Assembly: GCF_006715495.1 (NCBI RefSeq)
Contig: NZ_VFNI01000005.1
Coordinates: forward strand, 124,001-188,000
Source: Herbaspirillum sp. SJZ106
GTDB taxonomy: Bacteria; Pseudomonadota; Gammaproteobacteria; Burkholderiales; Burkholderiaceae_D
Length of the DNA stretch: 64,000 bases
Reading direction: 5' to 3'
Every line of letters begins with the position of its first letter. Positions within the stretch are counted from its first letter, which is position 1. Position numbers and translations under genes: made by a program. Positions 37,860 to 47,600 of this stretch are shown here, in pieces. The notes beneath the pieces are model-generated. The model was not told where the DNA came from, did no database searches, and saw only the letters and a program-made list of their open reading frames with translations.

Positions 37860-39017
37860 ATGTTGAGCAGATCGATGAAGCGTTTCCTGTCGCTGCATGA
37901 TTTCGAGCCGGCCGCCAAAAGCCGGCTTCCCGTTCCGCTGTATGCCTATGTCTCGGGCGCGGTCGAAGACGAGCAATCCGTCAACGCCAACCGCAGCGCC
38001 TTTCGCCGTTATGCCTTCAGGCCGGATGTGCTGGTCGACGTTTCCCAGGTCGATACCTCGGTGACGCTGCTGGGCCAGCGTTACGCTTGCCCGGTCGGCA
38101 TCGCGCCGATGGGGCTGGCGGCGATCACCAGTTACCGCGGCGATGTCGCCATGGCGGTGGCGGCGCGCAAGGCCGGCGCCCCATGCATCATGAGCGGCTC
38201 CTCGCTGATCCGGCTGGAAGAGGTCATGGACGCGGCCCCGGGCACCTGGTTCCAGGCTTACCTGCCCGGGCAGCCGGCCCAGATCGATGCGCTGATCGCG
38301 CGCGTTGCCGCCGCCGGCGTGGAAACCCTGGTGCTGACGGTCGATACCCCGGTCGCGGCCAATCGCGAGAACAATATCCGCGCCGGCTTCTCGACGCCGC
38401 TGCGTCCCAGCCTGTCGCTGGCGTGGCAAGGCGTGTCGCATCCGCGCTGGCTGTGCGGCACCTTCATCAAGACCCTGCTGCGGCACGGCATGCCGCATTT
38501 TGAAAACAACTACGCCACGCGCGGTGCGCCCATCATGTCATCCAATGTGCTGCGCGATTTCTCCGACCGCGGCCACCTGAACTGGGCGCATGCTGCCGAT
38601 GTGCGCAGGAAATGGAAAGGGCCGCTGGTGATCAAGGGCATCCTCAACCCGGCCGACGCCAGGCGCGCCAGGGAGATGGGGGCGGACGCGGTGATCGTGT
38701 CCAACCACGGCGGGCGCCAGCTGGACGGCAGCGTGGCGCCGCTGCTGGTGCTGCCGCAGATGGTCGAGGCCGCCGGCGGCATGCCGGTCATGATCGATAG
38801 CGGCGTGCGGCGCGGCACCGACGTCCTGAAGGCGCTGGCGCTGGGCGCCAAGGCCGCCTGGATCGGCCGGCCCTTCAACTACGCCGCCACCGTGGGCGGC
38901 GAGGCCGGGGTCAGCCATGCATTGAAACTGATCCATGACGAGATCAGGCGCGACATGGGGCTCTTGGGCGTGACCCGCCTCGATGCCATCCGGCGCGATC
39001 ACCTGGCCGATGCCTGA
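37860..39017 (+). CDS. FMN-dependent alpha-hydroxy-acid oxidase/dehydrogenase
   Basis: A 385-residue TIM-barrel flavoenzyme of the lactate/glycolate oxidase family that oxidises an alpha-hydroxy acid to the 2-oxo acid. Key features: YAYVSGAVEDEQSVNANR, GIAPMGLAAI, VLTVDTPVAANRENN, the lysine in LVIKGILNPADA, and the catalytic histidine with arginine in SNHGGRQLDG. It would feed a 2-oxo acid to the RraA-type aldolase. An alternative start at the second ATG (MKRFLS, 15 bases later) is possible. Followed by a strong bidirectional terminator. Confidence 0.88.
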   Translation: MLSRSMKRFLSLHDFEPAAKSRLPVPLYAYVSGAVEDEQSVNANRSAFRRYAFRPDVLVDVSQVDTSVTLLGQRYACPVGIAPMGLAAITSYRGDVAMAVAARKAGAPCIMSGSSLIRLEEVMDAAPGTWFQAYLPGQPAQIDALIARVAAAGVETLVLTVDTPVAANRENNIRAGFSTPLRPSLSLAWQGVSHPRWLCGTFIKTLLRHGMPHFENNYATRGAPIMSSNVLRDFSDRGHLNWAHAADVRRKWKGPLVIKGILNPADARRAREMGADAVIVSNHGGRQLDGSVAPLLVLPQMVEAAGGMPVMIDSGVRRGTDVLKALALGAKAAWIGRPFNYAATVGGEAGVSHALKLIHDEIRRDMGLLGVTRLDAIRRDHLADA

Positions 39018-39103
39018 ACTGGACGGATGCGGCGCGCGCCGGCCAGGAAAAGAGAGAAAGAGCGTCAGGAAGAACGCCAAGCGGATATTGCGGTGGCGCC
39101 ATG

Positions 39104-39141
39104 GAAAACGCCGCTACGAATGACTTCGTAGCGGCGTTTTC
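39104..39141. terminator. Bidirectional intrinsic terminator
   Basis: Perfect 17-bp stem GAAAACGCCGCTACGAA / TTCGTAGCGGCGTTTTC with four-base loop, T-rich after the right arm and A-rich before the left. It serves the hydroxy-acid oxidase operon and the convergent small lipoprotein gene. Confidence 0.92.
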
Positions 39142-39162
39142 TTTGCCGGTTCAGCGATCGGT

Positions 39163-39366
39163 TCAGCTTCTTGGGCGCGGGGAGGCGTCCCTGGGCTTGA
39201 CCTCTTCATTGGCCGCATCCTCGACCGATTGCCGGTAGCGGGCGGAGTTTTCGCGATTGATCTGGTATTGCGCTTCGGCATGGTCATAGGCCAATTGCTC
39301 CGCCGGCGACCTGCCGCAACCGCTGATTGCCGCTGCACAGGCGGCCACAATCAAGAACTGACGCAT
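39163..39366 (-). CDS. Small predicted lipoprotein
   Basis: A 67-residue lipoprotein: signal peptide MRQFLIVAACAAAISGC with lipobox ISGC, then a short charged, mostly helical domain (EQLAYDHAEAQYQINRENSA) and a Pro/Arg-rich tail. The ATG has GGAG six bases upstream. Not recognised as a named family; small lipoproteins of this kind are common in Oxalobacteraceae. Confidence 0.7.
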   Translation of the reverse strand: MRQFLIVAACAAAISGCGRSPAEQLAYDHAEAQYQINRENSARYRQSVEDAANEEVKPRDASPRPRS

Positions 39367-39596
39367 CGTTATCTCCGTTATCGTTTTTATTGCTTTCGGG
39401 GAAGAATACTCCTTTTGTTTCCAAGCGGCAAACATGTGCCAATTTGGGATGCTGCTCCCTTGATCTGGCAGGGGAAGTCGTATTTTTTGGGCATTGGGAG
39501 GCATCTCCGGAATGGCATAATTGGCCGATGCCCTCATGCGGGGGACGTATGTGCCAAAGAAAATTCCAACAACCCATTGGCTTGCCTGGAGGGGAA
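39367..39596. other. Divergent spacer between the small lipoprotein and the frameshifted lipoprotein gene
   Basis: No gene assigned. An open frame crosses the right part of this region into the next gene (from 39521), but the section before 39597 shows no domain, no signal peptide and no ribosome site. Confidence 0.3.
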
Positions 39597-40081
39597 ATGA
39601 ACAAGTTTTTTTGCGTGTCAGGGGCGGCGCTGCTGCTCTTGTCGGGGTGTGCATCAATGCGCGGCGCGGAGCAGAGCAGCCTGTTGACGAGGTGGCTTGC
39701 CACAAGACGGACGAGCGGGAAATCGCGGCCTTGTTTGATCGCTGGAACGCTTCGCTGCAAACCAACGACCCTAAAGCGGTGGCAGCCAACTATGCGGAGG
39801 ACGCCATCCTGTTGCCGACGGTATCGAGCAAGCCGAGACTGACAACGGCCGAGCGCATCGATTACTTCGAATACTTCCTGCAGAATAAACCGGTCGGCGC
39901 AATCGACATGCGCCGCATCTATATCGGTTGCAATACTGCAGTCGATACCGGCCTCTATACATTCGCACTCAAAGCCAGGTCGGTCGACGTGCATGCGCGC
40001 TATACCTATACGTATCGCTGGGATGGCGGGCAATGGCTGATTACCAGCCACCACTCCTCGGTATTGCCGCCATCGCCGTAA
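39597..40081 (+). pseudogene. SgcJ/EcaC (NTF2-like) lipoprotein gene with an apparent frameshift
   Basis: Translation from the ATG at 39597, which has GGAGGGG just upstream, gives a clear lipoprotein signal (CVSGAALLLLSGCASM). Within the next 30 codons that frame loses all similarity, while the frame one base back continues with an NTF2-like SgcJ/EcaC domain: CHKTDEREIAALFDRWNASL, YAEDAILLPTVSSKPRLTT, and W-x-ITSHHSSVLPPSP to the stop. The shift lies near 39668-39695, in a stretch with repeated AGCAG units. One missing base (or two extra) explains it. It may be a true mutation or a sequence error; the downstream frame could also be read on its own from 39521. Confidence 0.65.
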
Positions 40082-40205
40082 TTGCATGTCCGGCGCCGGA
40101 TCTTTTTCGATGCGGCTCATCGGTCTGTTGTCAGGCGGAACGGCGAGCCAGCTGGATAGAAACTTTTTCCCATCAAGATGGTTAAGCGTCTGAACGGAGG
40201 CAACG

Positions 40206-40868
40206 ATGACACGAGTTCGCGTTGAGGGCTTCAGCGTTTCGCTCGACGGATACGGCGCAGGTCCGGATCAAGACATTAACAATCCGCTCGGCGTTGGCGC
40301 GACGGAACTGCACCAGTGGCTCATTCCGACACGCACGTTCCAGCAGGCCTTGTTCGGCACGGACGGCGGTACGGCCGGGGTTGACGATGATTTTGCGGCC
40401 CGTGGCTTTCGCAATGTCGGCGCCTGGATCCTGGGACGCAACATGTTCAGCCCCAATCGTGGGGACTGGCAGGACACGAACTGGAAAGGCTGGTGGGGAG
40501 ACAATCCACCGTATCACGTCCCGGTCTTCATCTTGACCCATTACGCTCGTCCTTCCATCGAGATGGCGGGCGGCACGACGTTCCACTTCATCACCGGAGG
40601 CATTCGCGAGGCGCTCGATCGTGCGCGCGCGGCGGCGGCCGGCATGGATGTGCGGATCGGCGGTGGGGCACACACGATCCGGCAGTATCTGCGCGAAGGC
40701 CTCATTGATGAACTGCATGTTGCGATCTCGCCGGTTTTGCTCGGCCGGGGCGAGCCGCTGTTCGAAGGGATTGACTTGCCGGCTCTGGGATACGAATGCG
40801 TGGAGTTCGTGGCGTCGGAGAAGGCCACCCATGTCGTCCTGCGGCGACAAGCGCGCGGGGATGCCTGA
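40206..40868 (+). CDS. Dihydrofolate reductase family protein (RibD C-terminal type)
   Basis: A 220-residue cytoplasmic NADPH-binding reductase with the RibD C-terminal/DHFR-like fold: VEGFSVSLDGYGAGPDQD at the start, GAWILGRNMF, FHFITGGIREALDRARAAAAG with the NADP-binding region, and the final strands LHVAISPVLLGRGEPLFEG. Family members act on varied small molecules and are not the essential riboflavin enzyme when found alone. Ribosome site GGAGG lies seven bases before the ATG. Stands alone between the damaged lipoprotein gene and tRNA-Ser. Confidence 0.86.
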   Translation: MTRVRVEGFSVSLDGYGAGPDQDINNPLGVGATELHQWLIPTRTFQQALFGTDGGTAGVDDDFAARGFRNVGAWILGRNMFSPNRGDWQDTNWKGWWGDNPPYHVPVFILTHYARPSIEMAGGTTFHFITGGIREALDRARAAAAGMDVRIGGGAHTIRQYLREGLIDELHVAISPVLLGRGEPLFEGIDLPALGYECVEFVASEKATHVVLRRQARGDA

Positions 40869-40974
40869 TCATGCGTTGAAGGTGAAGGCCGAAAAGCTCA
40901 CGCCATGTTTGATCCGATTTCGCCGATGCAGATCATCCCAATGACGTTTGGGGCCGATTTGTGGACAGAAATGA

Positions 40975-40999
40975 AGAACGGGCCTGTAAGGCCCGTTCT
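40975..40999 (-). terminator. Terminator hairpin after tRNA-Ser
   Basis: AGAACGGGCC pairs with GGCCCGTTCT around TGTAA; on the minus strand it is followed by TCATTTCT. It lies 11 bases downstream of the tRNA 3' end. Confidence 0.7.
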
Positions 41000-41010
41000 A
41001 TATGGTGTTC

Positions 41011-41100
41011 TGGCGGAGGCTGTGAGATTCGAACTCACGGACGGGTCACCCCGTCGGCAGTTTTCAAGACTGCTGGTTTAAACCACTCACCCAAACCTCC
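41011..41100 (-). tRNA. tRNA-Ser (anticodon TGA)
   Basis: Minus-strand type II cloverleaf of 90 bases: acceptor GGAGGTT with a paired GCCTCC 3' side, anticodon loop CTTGAAA with TGA, long variable arm (GACGGGGTGACCCGTC), T-loop GTTCGAATC and encoded GCCA end. Confidence 0.94.
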
Positions 41101-41267
41101 TTGGCTGCGGATGCCTGCTGCGGGGCAGGCATCGCGAGGGGCGCATTATACATCACTTGCGCCGCGCCAAAACCTTTCCGGGGGCTGCAGCCTGTTCGCG
41201 TTTTCGCCGGGGGCCGGCCGCATGACCGTTGACGATGGCGGCCGGGTTGGCCGCTTGCCCGGGGAGT

Positions 41268-43313
41268 CTAGGCCGCGCCGCCATTTGTCGCATCCGGGAT
41301 GCGGGAAGCATCGGCCCGCGGCAGGGATATCCTGATTTCCAGGCCATGCGGAACGATGTTGGCTACTTCCACCACGCCGCCGTGGCGTTGCGCAATCTGC
41401 CGCACCAGGTACAGGCCAAGACCGCTGCCCTTGGCCTTGGCGTGGCGTCCACGCCGGAAGCGGGTGAACAGTTGCGCCAGTTCGTCTTCTGGCATGCCTT
41501 CTCCGTTGTCGCGCACGACGATATCTATCCATTCCAGCCGCTGGGCCGCGACCAGGCTGACCTGGGTTCCCGGGGCGGTATGGACGATGGCATTGGTCAT
41601 CACATTGGCCAGCATCATCTGCAGCCATAACTCATCGCCGGCGACATGCAGGCCAGGGGCGGCGGGCTGGATCAGGAGCGAATGCTCCGCTGCCAGGCGC
41701 TGGGTGCGCTTGGCCGCATAGTCGATGATGTCCTGCAAGGGGATTGCCGGCTTCGGGAAAAAGGCGCCGGACGATTCGAAACGTTCGATCACCAGGCATT
41801 GCTCGACGATGTCGATCAACTCGGCCACGGCGCGTTGCATTTGTTGCTGGCGTCGCGGATGCGCCGGTCCCGGGGCATGCAGCCCGGCTTCCAGGATGCC
41901 CAGCGGCGCGCCGAAATCGTGGGAGACGGTCAGGAAAAACTGCCGCTGGCTTTCCCAGGCTTCCCTTTCGGTTTTCAGGGCCTCCGTCAGTTTGTCGTGC
42001 GCCACCGAAAGTTCTTGCTCGATGATGCGGCGCCGGGAAATCTCGCTTTCCAATGCCCGTGTGCGCTGCGCGACCTTGATTTCCAGGCTGTGTTCCGAAT
42101 GTCGCAGGTGCCTGACCAGGTCGTCCTGGGCGCGCTTGCGTTCTTCGCGCATCGTTTTGACTTGACGGATGACCGCCAGATTCATCAGGATGATGTGCAA
42201 ATAGGTGGAGAACGGCAAGATGTTGCGCGAAATGCTGTTGCCTTCGATCAGGCCGGCATTGTGGGCGATAAACACCGGCGCGCTGAGGATCTGGACCAGG
42301 AACGCGCCGAGATAATAATACGCGGCGGCTTCGCCTTTTCTGAGCAGCTTGTAGCTGATGATGCAGGTGAAGACAGCCTGCGCAAAGTAGGTGGCCTGGA
42401 TCAGCGGCGAGGCGATCTGGAACGCGCCGCTCACGGCGATGAGCGAGGCACCGATGGCCAGGATCCAGGAAATGTTGACGTAATCACGGAACAACCGCGG
42501 GTAATGCAGATCGGCGCGCGCCACGCGCAGCATTTCGGCGCCAAAGCCGATGCCTAAGGCCATGCCCATTCCCACCAGCGGATGAAAAAGGGACAGCGGC
42601 AGCCATGTCGCGGCAAAGCCCATGCCAAGGGATTGCGTCAGCGCCGAGCAGAACACGTAAGCCGCATACACCAGATACAGGCGGGTCTTGAGATACAGGC
42701 CGAAGATGGCATTGGACAGGGCGGTGATAATCAGGCCGCCGAAGAAAATGCCGAACAGCAGGCCTTCCCATAGTTTGGATGTCGCAAACGCCGGCGGCCG
42801 CCACAAGGTGGCGAACAGGGCGCGGGTGGTTTTGGTTTGCAGCAAGACATACAGGTGCTGAGGCTCTTGCCGCTCCTCAAGGTCGAGGAAGAACACTGGA
42901 TTCCGGTAGGCCAGGTCGCGCATGGTGGGGGCGACCTGGCTGCCGGCTTCTTTATAGGAGTAGGAACCATTCTTGTCTTTGCTGTAAAGCCGGACCGAAT
43001 TCACATAGGGCGGGCCAAATTCCAGCCACCATTGCCCGCCGCCACCATGCGCTACCGTCAAATCGATGCGCAACCATAGCGGACCACCGAAGCCGGCCGC
43101 CAGGTCTGCCGACAGGGGCTTGAATTGATCGCGATAGGTGGGCGCGTCCAGATCTTCCGGAGACAGCGTCCTGCCGGCCGGATCGAATACCGACATCATC
43201 CGTGTCAGGTCGATTTGCTGGATATCTTCGTTGAGGGCGGGAGCGGCGATTGCTGCCGGAAGACCGAATGGAAAAAAAGAAAAAAACAACAACAGGAACA
43301 GTTTTTTCAGCAC
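41268..43313 (-). CDS. 7TMR-DISM sensor histidine kinase
   Basis: Membrane sensor kinase of about 681 residues. A signal peptide (LFLLLFFSFFPFGLPAAIAA) leads to a periplasmic 7TMR-DISM extracellular domain (PLWLRIDLTVAHGGGGQWWLEFG), a seven-helix 7TMR-DISM membrane domain (about 190-390), a coiled linker, a phosphoacceptor region SHDFGAPL with the histidine, and a HATPase domain with N box ANVMTNAIVH, G1 DNGEGMPEDEL and G2 GSGLGLYLVRQI. The H-box is atypical (DFGAPL rather than ELRTPL). The start is uncertain: a GTG at 43313 gives the signal peptide directly, but its AAGGA is too close; a longer frame to 43505 crosses AT-rich DNA that looks like promoter. Divergent from its likely response regulator. 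Confidence 0.85.
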   Translation of the reverse strand: MLKKLFLLLFFSFFPFGLPAAIAAPALNEDIQQIDLTRMMSVFDPAGRTLSPEDLDAPTYRDQFKPLSADLAAGFGGPLWLRIDLTVAHGGGGQWWLEFGPPYVNSVRLYSKDKNGSYSYKEAGSQVAPTMRDLAYRNPVFFLDLEERQEPQHLYVLLQTKTTRALFATLWRPPAFATSKLWEGLLFGIFFGGLIITALSNAIFGLYLKTRLYLVYAAYVFCSALTQSLGMGFAATWLPLSLFHPLVGMGMALGIGFGAEMLRVARADLHYPRLFRDYVNISWILAIGASLIAVSGAFQIASPLIQATYFAQAVFTCIISYKLLRKGEAAAYYYLGAFLVQILSAPVFIAHNAGLIEGNSISRNILPFSTYLHIILMNLAVIRQVKTMREERKRAQDDLVRHLRHSEHSLEIKVAQRTRALESEISRRRIIEQELSVAHDKLTEALKTEREAWESQRQFFLTVSHDFGAPLGILEAGLHAPGPAHPRRQQQMQRAVAELIDIVEQCLVIERFESSGAFFPKPAIPLQDIIDYAAKRTQRLAAEHSLLIQPAAPGLHVAGDELWLQMMLANVMTNAIVHTAPGTQVSLVAAQRLEWIDIVVRDNGEGMPEDELAQLFTRFRRGRHAKAKGSGLGLYLVRQIAQRHGGVVEVANIVPHGLEIRISLPRADASRIPDATNGGAA

Positions 43314-43549
43314 GTCCTTATGTGAATTGTGTATTTGTGAATTTTTGTAAATTTTCAAGATTTTTTTTCTGTATAAATACGAAAAGATTCTCGTAGTAAA
43401 TAGCAGATACACATTGGTAAAGTTTCTAGTTTTCTCTCTGGTGAGAATACGGATGAGCACTTTACCACCTCTTTCTTTAATCGGCCCAGGCCAGATTTTT
43501 TGCAAGGAATCGCATTATTTCTTCCCTATAACCGAATAGAAAGTTTCAC
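43314..43549. promoter_or_regulatory. AT-rich divergent promoter region of the two-component pair
   Basis: 236 bases far richer in A and T than the flanking genes, including A/T runs around 43330-43400. It should contain promoters for both kinase and regulator; no exact boxes assigned. Confidence 0.5.
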
Positions 43550-44260
43550 GTGAACATTCTTGTCATCGAAGACCACTTAGATTGGCGCGATATGATGATT
43601 GAGCATCTTTCCAGTCACGGTTTGTCCGTGCGTGCAGGGGGGACACTGCGGGAAATGAAGGATGCTTTGCAGGCGCAGACGCCGAATATTCTGATCCTTG
43701 ATCCAACATTGCCAGACGGCAATGCATTGCCCGAATTGGCCGACCTGCGCCAACGGTTCCCATCGATGGGCATCGTCGTCGTCACTGGCCGTATTCAATT
43801 GCAGGACCGGGTGCGCAGCCTGGGAAGCGGCGCCGACTATTACCTCACCAAACCGCTCAAGTTGCCGGAATTATCGGCCACCTTGACCGCATTGTCGCGC
43901 CGCTTGAGAACCGCCCCCGGAACTGCCGCGCCGGCCCAGGTGACCTGGAAATTCGACCGCAAGACCGGCAACCTGACCGGCCCGGAAGGCATCACGCTCA
44001 CGTTCACCGATCGCGAAAGCAGGATTTTTTCAGCCTTGCTGGAAAGCCCGCATTTCCCCATCAGCAATACGCGCTTGTTGCAAACGCTGGGCGTATTGAA
44101 CGATCGTCTCGACACGCATCGCGTTGATGCCCTGGTGTATCGGATTCGCCGGAAGTTGCGCGCCTTGCCCGGCGTGCCGATCGGCATCCGCAATATTTAT
44201 AGCGAAGGATATATCTGCACGCATACCAACGCGATCGATTTTGTCCAGATTGCGGAATGA
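43550..44260 (+). CDS. OmpR-type response regulator
   Basis: A 236-residue regulator. The receiver domain (1-118) has the acidic pocket IEDH, phosphoacceptor Asp51 in LILDPTLPDG, Thr79 in VVVTG and Lys101 in YYLTKPLKL. The C-terminal half is a winged helix with LTFTDRESRIFSALLES and RVDALVYRIRRKLRALPG, ending in the wing IRNIYSEGYIC. The start codon is GTG. Paired with the divergent DISM kinase, and 371 bases upstream of the giant adhesin gene, its most obvious target. Confidence 0.9.
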   Translation: MNILVIEDHLDWRDMMIEHLSSHGLSVRAGGTLREMKDALQAQTPNILILDPTLPDGNALPELADLRQRFPSMGIVVVTGRIQLQDRVRSLGSGADYYLTKPLKLPELSATLTALSRRLRTAPGTAAPAQVTWKFDRKTGNLTGPEGITLTFTDRESRIFSALLESPHFPISNTRLLQTLGVLNDRLDTHRVDALVYRIRRKLRALPGVPIGIRNIYSEGYICTHTNAIDFVQIAE

Positions 44261-44630
44261 GGGGAGTGTTGAAGGAAGGACTTTGACGGGGTTTTTAGAG
44301 GGGGAGGGGGAGGCATTTCTGGCAACGCATGACAAGAAAATCGAGGCGTGCCAGAAAAATGCCGCATCGCCGGCCCGCAGCACAGCGTTGCTGCGGCGCC
44401 GGAATCGATGCCACAACGCCAGGCGGACGCGGGCGCCCAGCCCGATGTGCATCCGGCATTACTTCGGGGGAGGAAGGCGAGGGGGAAAGATGTTCACTAA
44501 TAAGTCAGATGCGCCATAAACCAAGAACAACGTAGTTCTGATCGAAAAAACCGAGGCGAGTTGAAAGGTATCGGAGGCCAGTCCTGACCGATAGGGGTAA
44601 CTCGCGCCTATGAATTGATAAGGGGTGACA
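44261..44630 (+). promoter_or_regulatory. Adhesin upstream region with a foldable 5' leader
   Basis: 370 bases without a gene. In the last 75 bases two nested complementary pairs are seen: CGAGTT (44557-44562) with AACTCG (44599-44604), and inside it TATCGG (44569-44574) with CCGATA (44588-44593), capped by a short GG/CC hairpin. The structure ends 26 bases before the adhesin ATG and leaves the AAGGGG ribosome site just outside. It does not match a riboswitch class I know. A G-rich run (44296-44310) occurs further upstream. Confidence 0.45.
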
Positions 44631-47600
44631 ATGAATCGCGCATTCCACACCATCTGGAGCCATGTTTCCGGTACCTGGGTAGTTGTATCCGAACTGACAT
44701 CGGCCAAGGGCAAGCGCAATAGCGCAGGGCGTTGTGATGCTGGCGCATCAGCAGATGTCTCGACGGTTGCCACGGCCGACGATATCGATGCATGGCAGTG
44801 GATAACGCGGGCAGTGGCCTTGTCGGTGTCGCCGATTGCACTGTCGCTGGCGCTGTTCAATCCTACGTTGGTTTATGCCCAGGTCTCGACCACCGGGAAT
44901 AATCAGGGTTTTGCGATAGGCAGCGCTTCAGCCGGAGCCACTTGCGTCGCAATCGGCGGATCGGGGACATTCGCTGCGGTGGCTACGTGCTCCAACGCAG
45001 ACTCTCTGGCCGTGGGTAACGGCGCGAGGGGAACTGCACAGGCCGCTACGGCCCTGGGAGCGTCGGCCAACGCAGCGGGGGCGTATTCGACTTCTCTCGG
45101 CGGTAATTCGACCGCTTCAGGGGTTCGCGCGACCGCAATCGGTGCGTTTGCGGCAGCATCGGCAGATTATTCGTTCGCTGCAGCGGCCGGTGCGAATGCC
45201 TACGGCCCCCAAAGTATCGCCATCGGCAAGAGTGCCGTGTCCGGTGTCTCGGGATCAACAGCGATTGGCAACGATGTCGCCATCGGCAATAGCGCGCAGG
45301 CGACGGGCGGCAATACCTTCGCGGGCGGTAATGGCGCGAGGGCTTCCGGCGGGCAAGCCGTGGCTCTTGGCGCCAACACAAATGCTTCAGGCGGCGCCAG
45401 CGTGGCGGTCGGCAACAACGCTGTTGCATCGGCTTCTGCGGGGGTTGCTGTCGGTTACGGTTCCACTGCAGCGGGCAGTTATTCGTTCGCGGGCGGCAAT
45501 GCGACCGCTTATGGAAATCAAAGCATTGCCATCGGCAAGAGTGCCGTGGCCGGTGTATCGGGAGCCGCGGCAACGGTCCTTAACGATGTAGCCATCGGCA
45601 ACGCAGCCATGGCCACTGGCGGCAATTCCATCGCAGGCGGCAACACGGCGACGGCGTCGGGCGCCGCTGCCATTGCACTGGGCTTGAACTCCGTGGCGTC
45701 AGGCAGCCAAGCGATTGCCATGGGCAATGACGCGCAGGCAACAGGCGCGAATAATGCCACTGCGGTGGGTAACGGCGCACAAGCTACTGGCGCCAATACG
45801 TCGTCAGCCTTTGGTTCCGGCGCTAAGGCTTCAGGTACGTCCAGCACGGCCTTGGGCTCCAATGCACAGGCTTCGAATTTCAGTACTGTCGCCGTAGGTA
45901 TCGCGGCGGCGGCTTCCGGCAGTTACTCGATTGCCGTTGGCCGGCTTTCCAACTCTTACGGTGATCAGAGCATTGCGATTGGCCTGAGTGCGGTCGCAGG
46001 CGTATCGGGATCGGCGGCCACGATCACCAACGATGTCGCCATCGGCAACACGGCAAAAGCGACCGGCGGTAATTCCATCGCGATCGGCAATACCGCCGTC
46101 GCCGATTCGGCCGGTGCGGTGGCTATCGGTTTGGGGGCTACCGCCACCGGCGGCAAGGCCGTATCGATCGGTTTGGGCAATATCGCCAGCGGCAACGGCG
46201 CGGTCGCCATCGGCGACCCCAACAATGCGACCGGCACCGGCGCGGTGGCGATGGGCGCCGATAACACCGCCAACGGCCAGGGCGCAGTCGCGCTCGGCAA
46301 TACCAACACGGCCACCGGCCAGGGTTCGGTCGCTTTGGGCAATGCTTCGCAGGCGCTGGCGGCCGGCGCCCTGGCGCTGGGCGATACCGCCAAGGCTTCG
46401 GCAGCCAACGGCGTGGCGCTGGGTTCCAACGCGACTGCCGCCAATGCCAACGATGTGGCGCTGGGCGCGGGCAGCGTGACAACGGCTGCGGTCGGCACTG
46501 CCGGCGCCACCATCGGCGGCGTCAACTACGGCTTTGCCGGCGCCAGCCCGGCCGGGGTGGTCAGCGTCGGCGCCGGCGGCGCCGAGCGGCAGATCACCAA
46601 CGTCGCGGCGGGCCAGCTTTCGGCTACCTCGACCGATGCCGTCAACGGTTCGCAATTGTTTGCGACCAATACCGCGCTCAACAGCATCAACAACGGCGCG
46701 GGCGTCAAATATTTCCACGCCAATTCCATCCTGGCCGACAGTCAGGCAACGGGCCTTGACTCGACTGCAATGGGACCCAATGCGATTGCGGCCGGTGTCG
46801 CCGCCATCGCAGCGGGGCGTAACGCACAAGCGCAAACCGATGGCGCGATTGCAATCGGCGATGGCGCGATTGCGAAAGGCGGCAAAGCGATTTCCATCGG
46901 TGTCGGCAATACCGCCAATGGCGATGGCGCGGTGGCGATCGGCGATCCGAACGTGGTGAGCGGCACCGGAGCGGTCGGCCTGGGGGCCAATAACACCGTC
47001 ACCGGAACCGGCGCTGTCGGCTTGGGCAATGCCAATACGGCGAACGGAGATGGCGCCCTGGCGATCGGTAATACGAATACGGCCAGCGGCATCGGTGCGG
47101 CCGCACTGGGCAACAACAATAGCGCAACGGGCGATGGCTCCCTGGCCATCGGTATCAATAACAATGCCTCCGGTACGGGTTCCCTGGCGCTGGGCAACAA
47201 CGTCGTGACCAGCGGAAATGACACGCTGGCATTGGGAACGAATGCGAAGGCCACGGCGCAAAGCGCGACGGCAGTTGGCAATAACGCGGTCGCAAGCGGC
47301 ACGATCTCAACCGCTATCGGTAATAGCGCCTTGGCCAGCGCGGCCAACAGCACCGCAGTGGGCGAAGGTGCGCAGGCAACCAATGTCAGCACATCGGCGT
47401 TCGGTAATGCCGCAGTTGCGGGAGGCTTGTATTCGACGGCGATTGGTCGCGGCGCAAATACGTCGGGACAGTATGCGACCGCACTTGGCTTTGCATCCGA
47501 AGCCAGCGGCAGCGGCGGCGTGGCACTGGGTATTGGCGCGCTTGCCAATCAGGACCAGAGTGTGGCATTGGGGTCTCTGTCCAGCGCAACCAGAGGCGCC

